The notes: generated by a model from the sequence alone, not told the origin. Shown: positions 33,079 to 44,060, counted from the first letter of the stretch. The stretch is 64,000 nucleotides of DNA from Bathynomus jamesi (GCA_023014485.1 JAJOZX010001738.1:310001-374000); one strand, 5' to 3'. Program-made: numbers and translations.

Positions 33079-33377
33079 GTTGAACAGTCTTCTTCAAGTG
33101 CGGCTAACAGCAGGTCATCATCAAACTCAGCAGGGCGTCCAGAGCGTGCTGCATCTGTCAAACAGCAGTCACCATTCCTAAACTTTTGAAACCATCTTTG
33201 ACATTTCCTCACATGCAGAATATCGTTGCCATAAACGTCCTGAATGTTTCGCGTTGCTTCAGTAGCACTATTCCCTTTTTTGAACTCGTAAAGCATTATA
33301 TGCCTGATATGCTCTTCTGATACCGCTATGTTTATGAGGGGTTCACATAAAGCAAAACACACGTCTTCACTGGTCAA
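33079..33377 (-). pseudogene. mariner transposase, N-terminal part
   Basis: Encodes the first helix-turn-helix region: EEHIRHIMLYEFKKGNSATE, NIQDVYGNDILHVRKCQRWF, FRNGDCCLTDAARSGRPAEF, then LEEDCSTTVEE. These match the paired-like DNA-binding domain of mariner transposases (Hsmar/SETMAR group style). It is cut at TVEE by the insertion; the reading resumes at 31920. Confidence 0.85.
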
Positions 33378-33509
33378 GGTCTGTAAAGTGTGTAGCGAAA
33401 CACGATAGATCCCCTCTTAGATATAACCTTCGGAAAATTTATGCTTAAACCGAGAAGAACTAGTTTAAACTTAATCTATCGTAAAAAACGACATTACTTA
33501 TGAGATGAC

Positions 33510-33513
<4 letters not shown>

Positions 33514-33551
<38 letters not shown>

Positions 33552-33562
33552 ATATATATATA
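33514..33562. repeat. (TA)n microsatellite
   Basis: TA tract adjoining the mariner terminal repeat; a matching tract lies at 31335-31351 on the other side. Confidence 0.95.
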
Positions 33563-34123
33563 TCATCCAAACTGTTTTAACAAAATGTTATTTTCTTTAT
33601 TTCATTATTTATTTTTTTTCGCAACTGTAATGATACGAATGACCCTCAAATTATTAAAAAAAAATAATACTCTTTAGCTACTCATTACTGAAGGCTTTAA
33701 CTAAAAGTAGCTTGGCAGGTCTTTCGCCACAGTTGCGATATTTCGCTGTGGTACTGCGTGAAAGGATTAAAAATTCGTCTATCTATGTCAATGGCAAGCT
33801 CAGCCCTCAGCAGCCATTTACAACATCTGATTATATACAAAAAACATGCCGGGCTACTTTCAAGCGGGAGACCCTGTTCAGGTTGCCAAAAATTTTGGAA
33901 TATGACGGTACGAGACGAAAGAGCGAGAAGGACATTTGGGCTAAGGTTAAGAATAGTGGACAATTTCTTGTTTTATTTAAAAATAAAAATAAATTGCTTA
34001 TTAAACTTTTAACAGGGTATACAACCACGTGTAAGTGTTTTTTTTTTGTAGGTTAGATTAGAGTAATTACCTCAGAATATTTGCTTTCCCATGCTAAACA
34101 TGGGACTAGTTAGGATAGATGAT

Positions 34124-34287
34124 TTGGGTGATTAATTACAGAGGCCAAAATCCATATTGAGCTCCAAATAAATCGCCTAACAGAGCATACAACCACATGT
34201 AAGTGGTTTTCCGTAAGTTAGGTATGTTAGGTTAGGTAAGATTTATTTGGAGCCTAATATGGATTTCGACAAATATAATTAATCGCC

Positions 34288-34289
<2 letters not shown>
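34124..34289. mobile_element. Short foldback element
   Basis: Arms of ~50 bp. Left: ATTTGGGTGATTAATTACAG, then AATCCATATTGAGCTCCAAA. Right: TTTGGAGCCTAATATGGATT, then AATTAATCGCCCAAAT. The right end abuts a (TA)n tract (34290-34360). No open frame. Confidence 0.65.

Positions 34290-34360
<71 letters not shown>
34290..34360. repeat. (TA)n microsatellite
   Basis: TA tract with one interruption; a (TAA)n tract follows at 34535-34568. Confidence 0.95.
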
Positions 34361-34534
34361 GAGTATATACGCTACACCAACTAGTCGCATGTTTAACTAT
34401 CATTTATAGATTTATTTAGAGTTTCTATTTAATAAAACCACTTATTCATGGTAAAAGGCTATTTGGAATTTATTGATCATTTTTTTTAATGAAACAAAAA
34501 ACTGCCCATTACTATTAACTCTTACCGGACATAT

Positions 34535-34568
<34 letters not shown>

Positions 34569-35117
34569 TAATATAAAGTGAAAATTAACATTATCGATGT
34601 TAAGTGGAGATACATCCACAATTTCACACCATGAAGCCCAAAGTTTAGAAGACAAAGCCGAACTGATGAATAGCTTGCATAAACAGAATAGGAAAGTGAT
34701 TTTAAAAGGAGCTTAAAAGGCTACAGCTAACCTGAAAAGTTTTGGAATATCTATCTTGACCTTCAGCATGTGCTGAAAGTATCCACCACACTCTTGGATG
34801 TACTGGCAGAGGACCCATGTTTGAACTCACGCGCCTTACCCAAGAGTAAAGGGTGTACGGATTTAGAATTGGCCAATGGTTTTGGCGAGTGACAGGCGTC
34901 TCAGCGTTACGAAACTGGACACTTGAAGGTGCGTGTGTCACAAAAAGGTAACGTTCCATAGTAGCAAACATAATTTTATATGTCTCCTACCGGCGTTTCC
35001 CAGATACTTTACCACACCCTTGCATTTATTTCCTAATATGAAAGAGATATCAAAGTGCAGTGAAATGTGTATAACACTCAAAAGAAAAAAGTTCAAACCT
35101 TAAAATAACTTCTTGAC

Positions 35118-35489
35118 GGTTGCAACGAACCTAATATTAAAGAGTTAGAAATATTTTAATTTAGATTTGCGTAAGTTTTGGCATATACCGTATTTGACGG
35201 CTTACAAGACGCTGCGCCGTGAAAGACGCACCTTAATTTTGGAAAGGTAAATTCAAGAAAAAAAGTTTTTGATACACTTTATTGTTAATAGAATGGATAT
35301 GTAAAATTCAATAAAAAGAAAACCCAAAAGCCAATAAAGAAAGATAATATGATTATTACTCTTATTATTTGTTATTAATCAATTAATTAATTGATGTGCT
35401 GTATTGCCACTTTCGGCTTCTAAGACGCAGGGCGATTTTTTAAGGTATTTATAAGGAAAAAAAGTGCGTCTTATAAGCCGACAAATACG

Positions 35490-35532
<43 letters not shown>

Positions 35533-35702
35533 TTTTTTTTAATTGGGGTTGTTGAACCTCCTTCGCAACATCTAAGGTCATATGACGGAGGGGACCTACA
35601 GCTTTACGTGGGATCCGAATATATATATATATATATATGCACACCAAAACTTACGCAAATCTAAATTAAAATATTTCTAACTTTAATATTAGGTTCGTTG
35701 CT
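35118..35702. repeat. Inverted 60-bp arms enclosing a MITE
   Basis: Arms at ~35118-35180 (CAACGAACCTAATATTAAAG onward) and ~35645-35702 (ending CTTTAATATTAGGTTCGTTG) are near-exact inverted copies. The MITE at 35187-35491 and a (TA)n tract lie between. Confidence 0.75.
35187..35491. mobile_element. MITE with ACCGTATTT ends
   Basis: Ends ACCGTATTTGACGGCTTACA and the complement of ACCGTATTTGTCGGCTTATA, both followed by AGACGC. Flanked by TA. About 305 bp without an open frame. Elements with ACCGTATTT...AAGACGC ends are widespread in animals. Confidence 0.7.
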
Positions 35703-36085
35703 CGGTCCTAACGTCCCCATATAAAAAAGAAGACATCAGTCAGCAAGAAGGAATTCAGAGAAGCTTCACAGCCAAGATCAATGGGTGCGAAGAACTAAAT
35801 TACTGGGAAAGGTTAAGTGAATTGAACTTATATTCACTGGAAAGAAGAAGAGAGAGATACACACACCATTATTTACACTTGGAAAATAATGGAGAAACTA
35901 GCCCTAATCTTACTCTGAACCCTATAACCCCGCAAACAACAGTGGAAAGTAGAAAAGGAAGAATGTGTCATGTTCCCAAATTAAAGGCTAGACAGGGAAC
36001 ACCTTTCGTTTGTGGGCAAAAAAAGGTTCATTATGTAGTTACGAAGAGCCAACGACTCACTACCTTGGTCACAAACGTTTAAATA
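35703..36085 (+). pseudogene. LINE fragment, C-terminal end of ORF2
   Basis: Broken frames encode SVLTSPYKKED, NYWERLSELNLYSLERRRER, LTLNPITPQTTVESRKGRMC and VPKLKARQGT. These align with the end of the LINE ORF at 10290-11930. It is 5'-truncated at the inverted arm and has no RT motif. Confidence 0.75.
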
Positions 36086-37440
36086 AGTGCACATTGTTTT
36101 ATACGTATATTTATATCAATAGTCAAAGGTTACTGACATTCATACTAATAGTTATCTTTGGGGTTCACGCATAACTGGGTGTAGGGTGAAAATATTAGTA
36201 ATAATTCCGGGAAAACCTCTTCACCAAACGATGTTTTGTTAATTTTTGCATACAATTTACGTTTCTCTGAATTGTGGTAATTTTAAACAGTTCTGGGAAA
36301 ATCGTTTCTAAGTTGACTTTATAAAAAAGGCAAAAACAATAAAGCGGAACCGGAGAATGAACGAAGAATCATTAAAATTACGAATCAATATTTCACCAAA
36401 GCGACGCTGCGTTGTCACGATAACAATTACTTACGTTTCTATTTGTGAGAACCGATTTGCTCGTTTCCTAGCTACTAGAAGCTGTATCTCCTGGACAACG
36501 CGAGGCAAAGCGAACGGAGGCGGGGGTAGTAAACCTCCAGGGTGGACACCATGACCTTCTCTCACACTCCGTTTTGTCGTTCGAAGGCTACAAAATTCAA
36601 CAAAATGTTCACGCGTTCTTTTTCAACCAACATCAGAGGTGACACGAATCGATGAAATGTTGGTTTTCAATTTCAGTTGTTTATAAACTACAGACGTCTT
36701 TTTACCTTTCCTATGAAGGCATGGTAAATTTCAATAAGAAAATTATGATGAGACTATCTGGTAATTTCTACGAGAGAATAAGAATAACGTTATTTTTCAG
36801 TTAGAGTCAACCAATGTGAAGCAAAAGAAGCGAGCAATAAAAACAAGTTCGAATTAAATACGTAACAAATTTTCGCAAACATTTAAATTTTTGAAAGACC
36901 AAAACTCTACACACATTTTGAATTATCTGGCAGCTCATCGACTTTGAAGAACATTTAAATGAATCGAGGGAGACTCTCTCATGATGAAGTCGAGAGTAAC
37001 ATTGATAATACGCGCAATTTACGCAAAATGAACCCACAAAAAGAATTATTACCAAAGGTGCAGAATCAGAACGACGTATCTATCTTTCAGGTTCATAAAA
37101 TATGGTCCAGGAATGAGACGAGACGATCGTCCAATGTTAATAACGAAACACACTTCGTTAATGGATTAAAAATCTGCGAACAAATGTACGAATCGAGTAT
37201 ATGGAATTTTATGACTACTTTCTCGCTTGTTTCCTAAGAAAAATTCGGCACAAACGGTTTCATGAAAGTACTTTAATGACATGAAGCTGATGGTTTACGA
37301 TTTTATTTCCATCCTAGAAATGATACACGAAATCAAACTACCGATTTTTTTTTTGTATTGCGTTATTACTTTCTTTACATACGAGCATTGACCTCGAATC
37401 TCTCCGTACGTAGATCATCATTATTTACTCATATATATAC
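36086..37440. other. No gene seen
   Basis: Short frames only. A slightly GC-richer patch at 36400-36560 carries an X-box-like motif (36411). No splice-supported exon found. Confidence 0.35.
36411..36424. promoter_or_regulatory. X-box-like motif
   Basis: GTTGTCACGATAAC, two inverted 6-mers around AC; weaker match to the RFX site than the one at 17874. Confidence 0.25.
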
Positions 37441-37640
37441 ACACCAAGGGTAGGCTGGTGGTTAAGATGTTAGGTTGTTGATCGGAAGGTCGAGAGATGG
37501 TGTGTGAGCGAGGACTTTGTAATTTCTGACTTCCTTAGTGGGTCGTGGTTCGGATTCTACATTAAGCTGTAGGTTTAAGGTGGAGTAACAAGCCTGACTT
37601 TCGCCACAATGAACACTTCGGGTTGAAGTCAAACTAAGGT
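37441..37640 (+). mobile_element. tRNA-derived SINE, second module type
   Basis: Head AGGCTGGTGGTTAAGATG (A-box region), degenerate B box, then GACTTTGTAATTTCTGACTTC, GTGGTTCGGATTCTAC and ACAAGCCTGACTTTCGCC. Homologous to 55660-55880 and, inverted, to 8341-8470. Confidence 0.65.
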
Positions 37641-38034
37641 TTTTTTTACTACGGTTTCATATAACGTAAAAAAAAATTAAAGTGAAATTAACTCAATCTA
37701 TTATAAATCCATAAAGGTTTCAAGGTGTTTCGATATAATTTCTTCCCTTCAAAAGTAACGTCCTATAAAAAATGTCTGTAAGGAGGCTTCTTCTCCAATC
37801 GAACTGAAATTTAACATTCTGAAGGTGAAAATAAAGGCTTCATTCACGCATTAATATACCCAGAGCCATGTTCGTCTTAATGCGGTAACAAGGTTTGCGT
37901 CCATACGACATAAGAGCCAAACTTTGCAAAAATTTCCCGTCTTCACACGACAACTTAATCCATTAAGAAAATTTTTCCTAAATTTTTCCGGTGAGAAATT
38001 TTTCACTTTATCTTTGCGCCATAACAGTCTCACA

Positions 38035-38340
38035 AGAAACATGCACTGACTGTTGAGAGGAACGCTTTGAGAAGCGGGTGGAGAAGTGAAGAATGGAATC
38101 ATCGGCATAAGAGTGGATAAGGCAGGAAGTACGACTTAAAAGATCATTGATAAATAAAAGGACGAGAGTGGGTGACAGGACAGAGCTCTGAGGAACACCA
38201 CTATTAATACCGTTAGGAGAAGAACGGTGGCCATCTACAACCGCAGCTATAGATCGGTCAGAAAGGAAATCAGAGATGAAGGCATAAACAGAAGAATAGA
38301 AACCGAAGGAGGGCAGTTTGGAAATTAAGGATTAAAATAA
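38035..38340 (-). pseudogene. LINE RT palm fragment (decapod-type family)
   Basis: The minus strand reads FYSSVYAFISDFLSDRSIAA, then VVDGHRSSPNGINSGVPQSS, then VLSPTLVLLFINDLLSRTSC and HSYADDSILHFSTRF. The catalytic YADD box is intact, but the fragment has only ~100 codons. Same family as 63151-64000. It joins directly to a Tc1 relic at 38341. Confidence 0.85.
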
Positions 38341-38640
38341 CGTGACTATTCACAGTTCTATTTACAAATGCAAGTGACCTTACACCACTTGCATTCATGC
38401 AACCCCACACTAACACACTCGCCATAAATTTGACCAATCGCTTCGGCAGCTTTCATGATATAGTTCAGATTTTCTTCGCCAAACTCGTAGACCCGTCACC
38501 AAATGACAGAAAATTTTGTTTCGTCTGAAAAAAAGCACTTTTTGCCACTCGTTTGCAGTCCATGAAACTCTTTCTTTGCACCAGGATCGTCGTTCTCTTT
38601 TGCTTCCCATTTAACATCGGCTTAATTTTCGGTTTTCATG
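38341..38640 (-). pseudogene. Tc1-like transposase fragment (inverted piece)
   Basis: The minus strand encodes EWQKVLF then, after a frameshift, SDETKFSVIW, the region of the first/second catalytic Asp in Tc1 transposases. It ends with SVGLHECKWCKV, which also appears on the plus strand at 38670. It is therefore a second, opposite copy of the same transposase region. Confidence 0.65.
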
Positions 38641-39135
38641 ACCAAAATCCCATTTTACAAAGCAGCGAGTGTATTAGTGTGGGGTTGCATGAATGCAAGA
38701 AGTGTGAGGTCACTCGCATTTGTAAAGAGAACTGTCAACAGTCACGTTTATCAGAAATCTTAGAATACTTCAACTTCATGCTGGAGTCTGCAAAACAGCT
38801 GTATGGAGACGAACCACTTATTTTTCAACATGACCCGGCTCCAGCTCATGCGGCTCGTGCAACATCTGCGTAGTTTGATGCTCAGGAAATTGAAGTACTA
38901 CCATGACCAGCTAGCTAATTTTCCCGATCTTAATCCGATAAAAAATCTTGGGAATATTGCTAAGCAGAAGGTCCAAAAGCGTAAACCAGGAACACTTAGT
39001 GAACTGAAGAGGTGTTTGATGACAACCTGGCAATCGATAACTACGGAAGAATGCGAGAGGCTTGTCGACTCGATGCCATGTCGATTGGAGGCCATAATCA
39101 GGGCTAACGGTGGACCAACTAAATACTAAGACGAA
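38641..39135 (+). pseudogene. Tc1-like transposase, C-terminal part with mutated catalytic Glu
   Basis: The plus strand reads VGLHECKKCEVT, EILEYFNFMLESAKQLYG, PLIFQHDPAPAHAARATS (second catalytic Asp region). After a frameshift comes QLANFPDLNPIKNLGNIAKQ and the C-terminus VDSMPCRLEAIIRANGGPTKY (ends just before the stop). Tc1 enzymes have NPIEN; here the catalytic Glu is Lys. A broken DD34E transposase. Confidence 0.85.
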
Positions 39136-39257
39136 GAGTTAAAAAGACTTTGATAAAGGTTTAATATGTTGGCAGTACTCTTCTTAAACTTAAAGAATTA
39201 TCAAGGTTATGAGCGCATTTGAGACAGTATTCTATTTTTGTGTCCGGAGTTGTGTCC

Positions 39258-39258
39258 G

Positions 39259-39289
<31 letters not shown>

Positions 39290-39297
39290 TATATATA
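39258..39297. repeat. (TA)n microsatellite
   Basis: TA tract directly abutting the mariner-like terminus at 39298. Confidence 0.95.
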
Positions 39298-40197
39298 CAG
39301 GGCGTCCCAAAAAAATGTATACACACTTTAAATACTTATAAAGGCAGTGTTTATTAAATACATTTCATTTTCAAAATGTAATAGAATCTACAGACATTAT
39401 TTAATTGTTTTGTCAACGCCTTTTCAAACTGACATCCGTTCTGGTCCAGGCACTGCTGATAACGCGAAGCAATGGAATCGCAAACATCACGAAACATTTC
39501 GTTTGGTATTTGTGTGCATTCTCGTTCAATGGCTGCTCTCAATTCAGCGACTGTTGCAGGTTTTATAGCGTAGACTTTGTTTTTAAGTATCCCCATAAAA
39601 AAAGTTTAGTGGTGTGAGGTCTGGTGAACGCGGAGGGTATTCTACGAAACCCCTTCGTCCAATCCACATCCACATCGTGCCAAGTACCACTCGCAATACT
39701 CCACTCTTCGGTCCGGATCATCTTCATTAATAGCATGGACTAATCTTGGAATGTAACTTTTCCATTGACAGCGCTTCAAAATGCGTTGGACAGACGATTC
39801 TGAAATTCCTACCTCATGACTCGCTTGCCGCACAGATTTTCTTGGACTTTGGTGATACGTTTCCAGTACTCTTTCTTGCTTTGTGGGGCTTGTCGATGTC
39901 CGTGGTCTTCCGGAACGCTTCTTGTGGACATTCTGAACAGTTCCATCGGCTTCAAACTTATCTCTAATTCGAGTGATGGTAAGTCGCGTTGGTGGATCTG
40001 TTTGAAACTCCCTCCTAAACTGTCTTTGCACTTCAACTGCGTTTTCACACTTCCAGTAGCATTTTAGAATGAATTTCCTTTGTTCAAAGCTTAGTCTGAC
40101 TGCCATTATTAATTCTAATGGGTTTAACTTGGAAAGAAAGAAACATCAATTGAGCTATCAGCTGTTAAAGTGTGTATACATTTTTTGGGACGCCCTG
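39298..40197 (-). mobile_element. Deleted Tc1/mariner-type element with perfect ends
   Basis: The inverted repeats appear identical over ~33 bp: CAGGGCGTCCCAAAAAA then TGTATACACACTTTAA. TA target on both sides, within (TA)n tracts. 900 bp. The transposase on the minus strand has N- and C-terminal parts but lacks the middle, so it depends on a relative for movement. Confidence 0.9.
39354..40106 (-). pseudogene. Transposase, DUF4817/Tc3-like mariner group, core deleted
   Basis: Frame 40106-39642 gives the helix-turn-helix N-terminus: [89 protein letters not shown]. It then jumps across a deletion to [20 protein letters not shown] and, after a 1-nt slip, LWGYLKNKVYAIKPATVAEL to the end. The central catalytic segment with the first two Asp residues is missing. 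The third position reads PLNFF where relatives have PLDFF. Non-functional. Confidence 0.85.
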
Positions 40198-40204
40198 TAT
40201 ATAT

Positions 40205-40263
<59 letters not shown>
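40198..40263. repeat. (TA)n microsatellite
   Basis: TA tract between the mariner-like end and the tRNA-like array. Confidence 0.95.
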
Positions 40264-42010
40264 CATTCAACTGCAAAGAACACGCAGTATAAATAACGTA
40301 AAGAACGACGCTTGTATAGGAGATATTCCGCGCAAGACGAGAAAGAGAAAACAACAAATGAAAAAATGAAGTACCACCTGGAATCGAACCGGGATCTTCC
40401 GATTGCCGGTCAGACGCGAAACCACTACACCATGGACTCACTCTTCCAAATGCCGTAATTCCTCTACATACTCGCAGAAACCAATGCCCCAAAGGGGCAC
40501 CTCCCGCTTGCCGTAACATTATATACATTCAACTGCAAAGAACACGCAGTATAAATAACGTAAAGAACGACGCTTGTATAGGAGATATTCCGCGCAAGAC
40601 GAGAAAGAGAAAACAACAAATGAAAAAATGAAGTACCACCTGGGAATCGAACCCGGGATCTTCCGATTGCCGGTCAGACGCGATAACCACTACACCATGG
40701 ACTCCACTCTTCCAAATGCCGTAATTCCTCTACATACTCGCAGAAACCAATGCCCCAAAGGGGCACCTCCCGCTTGCCGTAACATTATATACATTCAACT
40801 GCAAAGAACACGCAGTATAAATAACGTAAAGAACGACGCTTGTATAGGAGATATTCCGCGCAAGACGAGAAAGAGAAAACAACAAATGAAAAAATGAAGT
40901 ACCACCTGGGAATCGAACCCGGGATCTTCCGATTGCCGGTCAGACGCGATAACCACTACACCATGGACTCCACTCTTCCAAATGCCGTAATTCCTCTACA
41001 TACTCGCAGAAACCAATGCCCCAAAGGGGCACCTCCCGCTTGCCGTAACATTATATACATTCAACTGCAAAGAACACGCAGTATAAATAACGTAAAGAAC
41101 GACGCTTGTATAGGAGATATTCCGCGCAAGACGAGAAAGAGAAAACAACAAATGAAAAAATGAAGTACCACCTTGCGCGGAATATCTCCTATACAAGCGT
41201 CGTTCTTTACGTTATTTATACTGCGTGTTCTTTGCAGTTGAATGTATATAATGTTACGGCAAGCGGGAGGTGCCCCTTTGGGGCATTGGTTTCTGCGAGT
41301 ATGTAGAGGAATTACGGCATTTGGAAGAGTGGAGTCCATGGTGTAGTGGTTATCGCGTCTGACCGGCAATCGGAAGATCCCGGGTTCGATTCCCAGGTGG
41401 TACTTCATTTTTCATTTGTTGTTTTCTCTTTCTCGTCTTGCGCGGAATATCTCCTATACAAGCGTCGTTCTTTACGTTATTTATACTGCGTGTTCTTTGC
41501 AGTTGAATGATATAATGTTACGGCAAGCGGGAGGTGCCCCTTTGGGGCATTGGTTTCTGCGAGTATGTAGAGGAATTACGGCATTTGGAAGAGTGGAGTC
41601 CATGGTGTAGTGGTTATCGCGTCTGACCGGCAATCGGAAGATCCCGGGTTCGATTCCCAGGTGGTACTTCATTTTTTCATTTGTTGTTTTCTCTTTCTCG
41701 TCTTGCGCGGAATATCTCCTATACAAGCGTCGTTCTTTACGTTATTTATACTGCGTGTTCTTTGCAGTTGAATGTATATAATGTTACGGCAAGCGGGAGG
41801 TGCCCCTTTGGGGCATTGGTTTCTGCGAGTATGTAGAGGAATTACGGCATTTGGAAGAGTGGAGTCCATGGTGTAGTGGTTATCGCGTCTGACCGGCAAT
41901 CGGAAGATCCCGGGTTCGATTCCCAGGTGGTACTTCATTTTTTCATTTGTTGTTTTCTCTTTCTCGTCTTGCGCGGAATATCTCCTATACAAGCGTCGTT
42001 CTTTACGTTA
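40264..42010. repeat. Inverted pair of tRNA-like tandem arrays
   Basis: Left arm (40264-41130): ~266-bp units with tRNA-like segments on the minus strand at 40371-40439, 40633-40704 and 40899-40970. Right arm (41173-42010): the same units inverted, tRNA-like segments on the plus strand at 41332-41403, 41596-41667 and 41862-41933. Each has an A box (TGGTGTAGTGG) and B box (GGTTCGATTCC). The ~42-bp centre is a non-inverted piece of the unit. Units are nearly identical to each other and differ by several bases from the 9.6-10.3 kb array. Confidence 0.88.
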
Positions 42011-42050
42011 TATATATATATATATCAGATGGCCAAAAAAAAGCAATCTA

Positions 42051-42365
42051 CAGGGTGTTCCATTTAAATGGAACCATGGGAAGTAATTAAGTCTTTTTTT
42101 TTTCCAGATGTGCGGGTAAAGGTAATAAAGGTAATAACGAGGTAATAAAGGTAAGGTAAGGTAATAAAGGTAAATAAAGGTAAATAAAGGTGATAAAGGT
42201 ACCAATATCCTTTCCAATCTTTATTACTCCCTATGGTTTCATTTAAGTGGGAGTAATAAAGATTGGAAAGAATATTATTACCTTTATTACGTTTACCCTC
42301 ACAAATCTGGACAAAACAGACATTATTAATTACTCCCTATGGTTCCATTTACATGGAAGACCCTG
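42051..42365. mobile_element. Palindromic MITE, Tc1/mariner-type
   Basis: Ends CAGGGTGTTCCATTTAAATG and (right, reverse complement) CAGGGTCTTCCATGTAAATG, both continuing GAACCAT. TA flanks (42049-42050 and 42366-42367). The interior has GGTAATAAAGGTAA tandem repeats and a second inverted pair (CCAATCTTTATTACTCCC). Confidence 0.75.
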
Positions 42366-42463
42366 TAGACACAAAGACAAACACAATAGGTACGTAAAAC
42401 ATAGGAGTTTATTAACCTTAATTAAACAACATATTCAGTGTAATTGCCATTTTTTCTAGCGCA

Positions 42464-42661
42464 TTATTCAACTTTAAATACACAAATACTTGACATAATT
42501 TTTGGAAATACGTCAATTAGGATGTTGTTGATTCCTTCATGAACTTTGGTCTTTAGGTCTTCAAGGTGTCTTAGGCTTGGTAGAATAGATCCTGTCTTTT
42601 GTAGTCCCACAAAAAAAAAGTCAGGGTGTGTGAGGTCAGATGAGTATTGGGGCCATTCCAC
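42464..42661 (-). pseudogene. Transposase C-terminal fragment
   Basis: Reads EWPQYSSDLTHPDFFFVGLQ then PSLRHLEDLKTKVHEGINNI. This corresponds to the WPPRSPDLTPPDFFLWG segment with the third catalytic Asp, then the C-terminal helices. Belongs with the N-terminal fragment at 43187-43462. Confidence 0.7.
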
Positions 42662-43186
42662 TGGTTCATAAAGGGAGATAAGTCGCCCGAAAAATGCTTC
42701 TTCAAAAAGTTGCTAAAACCTGCTAAAACCATTGTGAATCCCGGGTAAAGCAGTTACTTCTTTTATCTTTTACGGGAGAAGCTAATTAATTAGTTGTGGT
42801 AAGCAGAAATCTTGTAACATCTGACGGTATGAATTTTGCATTACTGTTACGGCTTTTCCAGTTTCACTCTCAAAGAAGTGGAGACCTACTACACCATATC
42901 ACTCAACAGCGACCCAAATGTTGAGTTTAGCAACACTACGTAGAAGCTCTATTGGAGCACCAGCATGACTTCCCCAGTAACGAAAGTTTTGCTTATTAAT
43001 CTCCCTAGACAAATGTACATAACACAGTACAGTAACACAAAAACTCAGCATCTTCTTCTAGCTTCGCAAACATCCATGCTGCGAATTCCATTCGTTTTTA
43101 TTTTTGAACATTAGTCAGTGAAGCTTATGAATGAACTTTGTAGGGAAAAGGTTTAGTTCGGTACGAAGTATACGATGCACAGATAC

Positions 43187-43462
43187 CTACTTCTGCGGAC
43201 TGCACGCAATACTTTCATGAATCATATTTACGTGTTGCACATTTCTTGTGGATCGTCGCCTACCACTATTACTCTTATGCTGATTACTTATATTTCCTTT
43301 TGTTTGAAATTTATTAACAATTCGTGATATTGTGTTTCTGTCGGGTGGATTTCCGCATCCACATTCCGCGCAAAAGTTTCTCTGCACCTGCGTCATAGAA
43401 TTTGTACCATGAAACCACTCAACGAGCTTGATTTTCTGTTCTAGCTGCAAATGCGGCATCAC
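43187..43462 (-). pseudogene. Transposase N-terminal helix-turn-helix fragment
   Basis: MPHLQLEQKIKLVEWFHGTN, QVQRNFCAECGCGNPPDRNT, ISRIVNKFQTKGNISNQHKS, then RRRSTRNVQHVNMIHESI. This is the DUF4817-type DNA-binding region, paralogous to that at 40106. The downstream catalytic core is disrupted. Confidence 0.75.
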
Positions 43463-43924
43463 TGTTTGAGGATTTAGCCATATTGTTCCGTGTACATTTG
43501 GTCCTTAAGGAGGTTCAGTCAGGACTCAGCTTTCCTTAAAAACTATAGCCTAGTAAGGCCTCCTATGGCCTTACTAGGTTATAGTCTATTTGTAGCGGTA
43601 TCATCTTTTTCCAAATTTCTACGAAATTAGGAAAAGTTATTGCCTCAAGTATGAAATGGTGAAAGAACGGTTTTAATACCCAATATTTATTAATTAAGTA
43701 ATGAAAGATTAGAAATATATAGGTAAATGCGGAATAAAAACCCCAGTCTGTTACTTTTCTGAAGGAAAAAAACCCAATAATAAAATAAACATCCATTATA
43801 AAATAACGCGCAAATCAAAATAGGGACATTTTTCGGGACACCCTATATACACGGATTGGGATATTCTTTGAACTATGATAACGCGGAGTATTGTTGCTTT
43901 GGGTGGTGATTCGTTGTAGGTACG

Positions 43925-44060
43925 AAAGCCTCGTCAGTACATTGTCCCCCTATTTACTTGGCAATAATACTGAGCTGCTCGTACCCTGAAATGGGCGTAT
44001 GGGAGGAATGGTGTTCTGTGTAAAGTATGAAAACTAAACTTTCATTTTACTTCCCATTAA
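43925..44060 (+). repeat. Dispersed repeat family A, copy 3
   Basis: CGAAAGCCTCGTCAGTAC, GAGCTGCTCGTACCCTGAAA, TGGGCGTATGGGAGGAATGG, TTCTGTGTAAAG. Confidence 0.65.

Larger units (their letters stand above)
31352..33513 (-). mobile_element. mariner element, internally deleted and split by a Penelope-like insertion
   Basis: Terminal repeats of ~32 bp begin TCAGGTCATC(C/T)CATAAG and sit next to TA on both sides, inside (TA)n microsatellites. The transposase is on the minus strand in two pieces, 33377-33079 and 31920-31425, separated by a foreign insertion at 31921-33065 flanked by a 13-bp duplication. Without the insertion the element would be ~1.0 kb, shorter than a full mariner (~1.3 kb), because the transposase also has an internal deletion. 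Confidence 0.88.
42460..43843 (-). mobile_element. Decayed Tc1/mariner-type element (DUF4817 group)
   Basis: The right end, reverse-complemented, reads GGGTGTCCCGAAAAATGTCC next to TA. The left end is unclear: it may be lost, or the palindromic unit at 42051 (AGGGTGTTCC) may be its modified left end. Carries N- and C-terminal transposase remnants with intervening stops. Confidence 0.65.

Noticed and set aside
34702..34971. Minus-strand frame with RQNHWPILNPYTLYSW as a transposase fragment
   Set aside because: Some resemblance to bits of DDE proteins but no ordered motifs; not supportable.
40574..41992. Repeated ~107-residue frames in the tRNA-like arrays (MYRRYSAQDEKEK...)
   Set aside because: They are translations of the tandem tRNA-like repeat on either strand; the sequence is explained by the repeat.
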